NCBI RefSeq assembly: GCF_024323335.1
Contig: NC_066585.1
Span: 341,249,346 to 341,313,345 of the forward strand
Reading direction: 5' to 3'
Length of the DNA: 64,000 nucleotides
DNA from: Lathyrus oleraceus
Taxonomy: Eukaryota; Streptophyta; Magnoliopsida; Fabales; Fabaceae
Below, one piece after another: positions 59,886-64,000 of the stretch. Position 1 is the stretch's first letter, and every line of letters begins with the position of its first letter. Position numbers and translations under genes: made by a program. The notes beneath the pieces were generated by a model. That model did no database searches. It was given only the letters and a program-made list of their open reading frames with translations, and was not told the origin of the DNA.

Positions 59886-60009
59886 GATGACTAGTCTCCT
59901 TTTCTCTTGTATTTTTCATTTGGTTTCTGAAATTGTACTCAGTGTAATCCTTCCAATTATATAAATAAAAGAGATTCTTTATGGTCATATCAAATTGTTG
60001 CAGTTATTG

Positions 60010-60104
<95 letters not shown>

Positions 60105-60190
60105 ATAATATTGTAAGTTCCTTGAAAATAAAAATACACATGCATTGCATTTCATGCATCATTCGCATAAGCAGGTTTCTCTTTCGCCAG
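59886..60190 (+). other. spacer between ORF1 and gag of Ogre D
   Basis: Holds ATAAATAAAAG near 59965 and a long TA run. It ends TTTCGCCAG before the gag ATG, again like a splice acceptor. Confidence 0.7.
60010..60097. repeat. (TA)n microsatellite in Ogre D
   Basis: About 88 bp of TA. At the same place Ogre A has only about 12 bp, so the tract has expanded in D or shrunk in A. Confidence 0.97.
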
Positions 60191-62419
60191 ATGTCTCTTT
60201 GGTGTTTCTTATGTGCTTCAGACAAGTTGACTCATCGATACAATACCCGCACCAATCATCTGAAGATTATGGAGCATCATGAACAAGAGAACAAAGACCT
60301 GAAGGATGAGATTGCCCGTATGACTGCCATGATGGAGTCAGTCCTAGCTTCTCAGAGCCAATCTTCTCCAACACCTGCAACTCCTCCTCCTCAGAGGACT
60401 GCCATTTCAGAGGTGGCTACCTCTACCATTCATGCAACTGCTGCTCATTTTGCACCAAACATGCCTACCAAATTCCTGTGGGGAATGCCTCCAAACTTTG
60501 TGCCTGAAGGCTTTGCACCTACCTTTGCTTCCATGCCGGAATCTAGCTCGGTCATGTCTGTGCCACCACCTGTTGTGCATACTCAACCCCGTGTAGAAGA
60601 CACCATCTATCATTCTGAGCCGTCCGAAGGCCCTGATGTGTATGAGAAGATGGATGAGATGAAGGACCAATTCCTTGAGCTGCGTAAGGAGTTGAAAACT
60701 TTGAGGGGTAAGGAATTGTTTGGGAAGAGTGCTGTGGAACTTTGTTTGGTTCCAAATGTCAAGATTCCGGTGAAATTCAAAGTGCCTGACTTTGAAAAGT
60801 ATAAAGGGAATACCTGTCCACTCAGTCATTTGGTGATGTACGCCAGAAAGATGTCTACTCAAACAGATAATGATCAGTTATTGATCCACTATTTTTAAGA
60901 CAGTTTGACCGGTTCCGCTCTGAGGTGGTACATGGGATTGGATAGTGCGAGCATCCGCACGTTCAATGATTTAGGTGAAGCATTTGTGAAGCAGTACAAG
61001 TATAATGTTGATATGGCTCCAGATAGAGACTAGTTGAGGTTATTGTCTCAGAAAGATAAGGAGACATTCAAGGAGTATGCTCAGAGATGGAGAGAACTTG
61101 CTGCTCAGATTACCCCTCCTTTAGAGGAAAAGGAGATGACAAAGATTTTTCTTATGACCCTAGGCTCATTCCAGTACCATCAGTCACAAAGGAGGCCTTA
61201 GGTAAGAAGAAATCAACCACCCCATCAACATCATCATCAAGTACCATCAGTCATTCCAGTATTTTTAGCAAATCAGTCAGTACCAATTCAACGACAACAA
61301 CACCAACAACAACAACCACAACAACGAACAAACACCTACAACAACAACAATACCAATAATCATCAACAACAAAATTTTGAGAGGAAGAAGGTCTCTTTCG
61401 ACCCAATTCCGATGTCATATACAGAGCTATATTCGTCTTTGGTTCTCAAGAACCTGTTAGAACTAAGAAATCCTCCGCAAATTCCCGAACCACTTCCTTG
61501 GTGGTACAAACTAGAACTCCAATGTGTTTTTCATCAAGGAGCTCCTGGACACGATATAGAGAATTAATATCCCCTCAAGTATGAAGTTCAGAAGCTGGTT
61601 AAGAGTGGAATGATGTCCTTTGAGGATCGAGCGCCGAATGTTAAAGACAACCCACTGCCTGCCCATGGGAATTCATCTGTTACTATGGTGGACAGTTGTC
61701 CAGGAGAGTTCAAGGTATTCGATGTATGCTTCATTAGGAGGTCCTTGGTGAGGATGCACAAGGATATTTGCTTGGTTAGCGATTGTGAGCACGACCATGA
61801 TGGTTGTCCTATCTGCAGTGTCAATCCTAGAGGTTGTATGGTTGAAAAGAGGGACATCCAGCGGTTGATGGATGAAGGCTTGATTCAAATTGTTCAATCC
61901 TTCATATAGATGATGATGTGAATGTAATAGTACCAGTTTTCAAAACTCCTGAGAGAGTGGCTATTCAGTATAACAGCAGTAGCAATAACATCGTCACCAA
62001 TCGATCGGTATCATCGTTAGTAGTACGGTTGGAGGTTCCAGTCCCGTATGCATCCGATGAAGCTGTCATGTATCAGTATAATGCTACTATGGTTAAAGAT
62101 GGTCAAGAGGTCCCGTTACCTACAACCCGTTCTGTTGTAAGCATTATTGATGTTACTAAGGTGACCCGCAATGGTCGTGTGTTTGGGTCGGTGTTCCCAA
62201 AGAATATGGAAGATTTGTATGTGAGTAAGAAGGTGGATGTGCCTGTAGTAGAATCTGTTTGTGCTCCAAGGTGTCAGTCTGGTGAATCCAGCGGCTTGAA
62301 GCCTAATGACGATGATGAAGTACTCAGGATAATTAAGAAAAGTGAGTTCAACATGGTGGAGCAGCTGCTCCAAATCCCCTCGAAGATTTCAGTACTGTCT
62401 CTATTAATGAATTCATAAG
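60191..62419 (+). pseudogene. gag of Ogre D
   Basis: It starts at ATG 60191 (KLTHRYNTRTNHLKIMEHHE). The capsid has VPNVKIPVKFKVPDFEKYKG, DSLTGSALRWYMGLDSA and FVKQYKYNVDMAPDRD. Next come a Gln/Asn-rich linker (61286-61372) and the Ogre-type zinc motif CVFHQGAPGHDIEN (about 61523-61566), whose last Cys codon is a stop. The segment KDICLVSDCEHDHDGCPICS (about 61760-61820) is a further Cys/His-rich stretch. The frame ends near 62418. Stops at 60896, about 61032, 61566 and 61907 and frameshifts near 61100-61200 inactivate it. Confidence 0.85.
61286..61372 (+). repeat. (CAA)n-type low-complexity run in gag
   Basis: CAA/ACA-rich triplet run encoding the Gln/Asn-rich gag linker. Element B has an equivalent Gln-rich linker at 42340-42480. 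Confidence 0.9.
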
Positions 62420-63372
62420 CGTACAGAGAAGCACTGTAGAAAGTTCTTGAGTAAGCGTATGTGGAACATGATTTTACGGTGGATCAATTTGATCATATTG
62501 TAGCTAACATCACATCCTGCAATAATCTCAGTTTTTGTGATGAAGAACTCCCCGAAGAGGTAGGAATCATAACTTAGCTTTGCATATCTCCATGAATTGC
62601 AAAGATGACGCTCTGTCAAATGTGTTGGTAGACACCAAATCTTCTTTGAATGTATTACCGAAGTCGACTCTTTCCAAGCTGTTATACCAAGGAGCGCCTA
62701 TGAGGTATATTGGCGTGATTGTCAAAGCTTTTGACGGTTCGTGCAAAACTGTGATTGGAGAAGTGGACCTTCCAATAAAGATAGGTACGAGTGACTTTCA
62801 AATTACTTTTCAAGTAATGGATATCCACCCAGCCTACAGTTGTCTATTAGTAAGGCCATGGATTCACGAAGCGAGAGTTATTACATCCACGTTGCATTAG
62901 AAGCTTAAGTTTGTCAAGAATGGGAAGCTAGTTATTGTTGGCAGGGAAAAGGCGTTGTTGGTCAGCCACCTGTCTTTTTTCCCTTATGTTGAAGCTGAGG
63001 ATGAGGTTGGAACTCCGTTCCAAGCCTTATCTATTGTTGTTGAAAAGAGAGTTGGGGCACCTATATCCTAATATAAAGATGAAAGGAAGATTGTTGAAGA
63101 TGGTCAGTCTGATCAGTGGGGGAAGATGGTAGAGGTCTCCGACAACAAGAGTAGAGCCGGTTTGGGGTTCCAACAAGGTTCATCAGCAGTCATATCTGAA
63201 GATTTACAACTCAGTTTCCGTAGCGAAGGGTTCATTCATGGTAATGAACAACACTTAGCTGTTGTGCTAGAGGATGATGAAGAGGAAGACTGCACCAATT
63301 TTGTGACGCATGGAAAAGCTTGCAACAATTGGACTGTCGTTGATATTCCTATTATTATGCATCGATCTAAGT
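62420..63372 (+). pseudogene. aspartic protease region of Ogre D
   Basis: The protease reads NVLVDTKSSLNVLPKSTLSK (about 62622-62680): the usual DTGSS is DTKSS, so the Gly of the active-site turn is lost. Downstream are VIGEVDLPIKIGTSDFQITF and the flap/second motif YSCLLVRPWIHEARV, where the usual GRPWIH has Val for Gly. Stops at about 62573, 62898 and 63069. The last segment (63126-63372) is Gly/Glu-rich and runs to the intron donor at 63371. Confidence 0.85.
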
Positions 63373-63625
63373 AATTACTTTTATTTGTTTTCGAAAATCC
63401 TTCTCCTATGTCTAAGGGAGAAGTGAACATTGTTTAGGCATTTCAACTTGATCATCAATAAAATATAATTCTATTCATCCACATCTATGATGTTTTGTTT
63501 TACTTTTTGCTTTATTCTGAAAATGGTAATAAAAAAACATAAATAAATAATAATAATTGTCCATCTGCATAATATTTGGTCACAAATTCACTTCTCTAAA
63601 ATCAAAATATCAAATCATTATGCAG
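63371..63625 (+). other. intron of Ogre D between protease and RT
   Basis: Donor GTAATT at 63371, acceptor TTATGCAG ending at 63625. Joining the flanks keeps the reading frame (HRSN-LVSNPIEY). The interior is T-rich. It corresponds to the intron of element B at 41185-41467. Confidence 0.75.
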
Positions 63626-64000
63626 TTTGGTTTCTAACCCCATTGAATACAATGTTCCTTCTCCTTCTCCAAATTTTGAATTCCATGTGTTTGAAGCTGA
63701 GGAGGAAAGTGATGAAGAAGTGAGTGATGAATTGTCTCGTCTTCTTGAGCATGAAGGAAGAGCCATTCAGCCGTTCGAAGAGCAGATTGAGTTAGTCAAC
63801 TTAGGTTCTGAGGATGATGTAAAGGAGGTCAAGATTGGGTCTCGACTGTGTCCTGATGTTAAGAAGGGGTTGATTGATCTTTTCCGAGAGTATTCAAATA
63901 TGTTTGCTTGGTCCTATCAAGACATGCCTAGTTTGGATTATGAGAGAGTGGAGCATATATTGTCGTTGAAGCTAGAATGATCGCCAGTCAAGCAGAAGTT
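63626..64000 (+). pseudogene. start of RT exon of Ogre D, cut by the window end
   Basis: An acidic N-terminal part (FHVFEAEEESDEEVSDELSR) is followed by IELVNLGSEDDVKEVKIGSR, LIDLFREYSNMFAWSYQDMP and the block that leads into RT. The TGA at 63978 replaces a codon that is Cys in element B (EGCPPVKQK). The catalytic part lies outside the window. Confidence 0.88.

Larger units (their letters stand above)
52846..64000 (+). mobile_element. Ogre element D, 5' part, continues past the window
   Basis: 5' LTR, PBS, leader, ORF1, gag, protease, intron and the start of RT in the known Ogre order. It is inserted in gag of Ogre A. Its 3' end and right TSD are not visible. Stops in ORF1, gag, protease and RT show that it is dead. 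Confidence 0.9.

Overview
This window is plant nuclear DNA made almost entirely of nested, decayed transposable elements. I found no ordinary host gene, tRNA or rRNA. The organism is most likely a legume with a large genome (Fabeae such as pea, vetch or lentil, or a relative such as Medicago). The reason is the presence of Ogre/Tat Ty3-gypsy elements with LTRs of several kilobases, an extra ORF1 ahead of gag, an Arg-tRNA-type primer site (TGGCGACTCTGCTGGGGA), a spliced intron before the reverse transcriptase, and a second RNase H. The genus cannot be fixed from the sequence alone.

Left third. An Ogre-type LTR fragment on the minus strand (1-1475) interrupts a Ty1/copia element whose gag end, integrase, eroded RT and 3' LTR follow (1476 to about 4440). 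An AT-rich interval with a long (TA)n tract and two tandem duplications leads to a second copia remnant with no LTRs (about 6490-9616). Next is a CACTA-like remnant coding for a plant Transposase_24 protein and an Ulp1-like C48 protease domain (about 9617-13790). A probable solo LTR of SIRE/Maximus copia type (about 13790-15050) carries a cluster of perfect palindromes ahead of its TATA box.

Middle. An Athila Ty3-gypsy element (15408-26635) has a 5' LTR, an Asp-tRNA-type PBS, gag, pol and, unusually, two divergent ORFs in tandem in the env position. Its 3' end is cut by Ogre element A.

Right 37 kb. Ogre A (plus strand, 26636-52845) is the host of four later insertions: a solo LTR in its 5' LTR (28492-30302, perfect 5-bp TSD GTAGG); a minus-strand Tat/Ogre element B in its leader (32981-45388); a minus-strand solo Ogre LTR C inside ORF1 (46514-50810); and Ogre D in its gag (52846 to beyond the window end). 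D shows the layout 5' LTR, PBS, ORF1, gag, protease, intron, RT.

No element here looks able to move by itself: each has stops, frameshifts, lost domains or lost ends. The most unusual structure is the 3' UTR of element B. It holds about 25 tandem short inverted repeats that share the loop CTGAAT/CTGAAC while their 4-bp arms change in a matched way, and a second block that repeats a sequence complementary to the element's own PBS. Similar clusters of compensated palindromes occur upstream of the TATA box in the SIRE-like and Athila LTRs.
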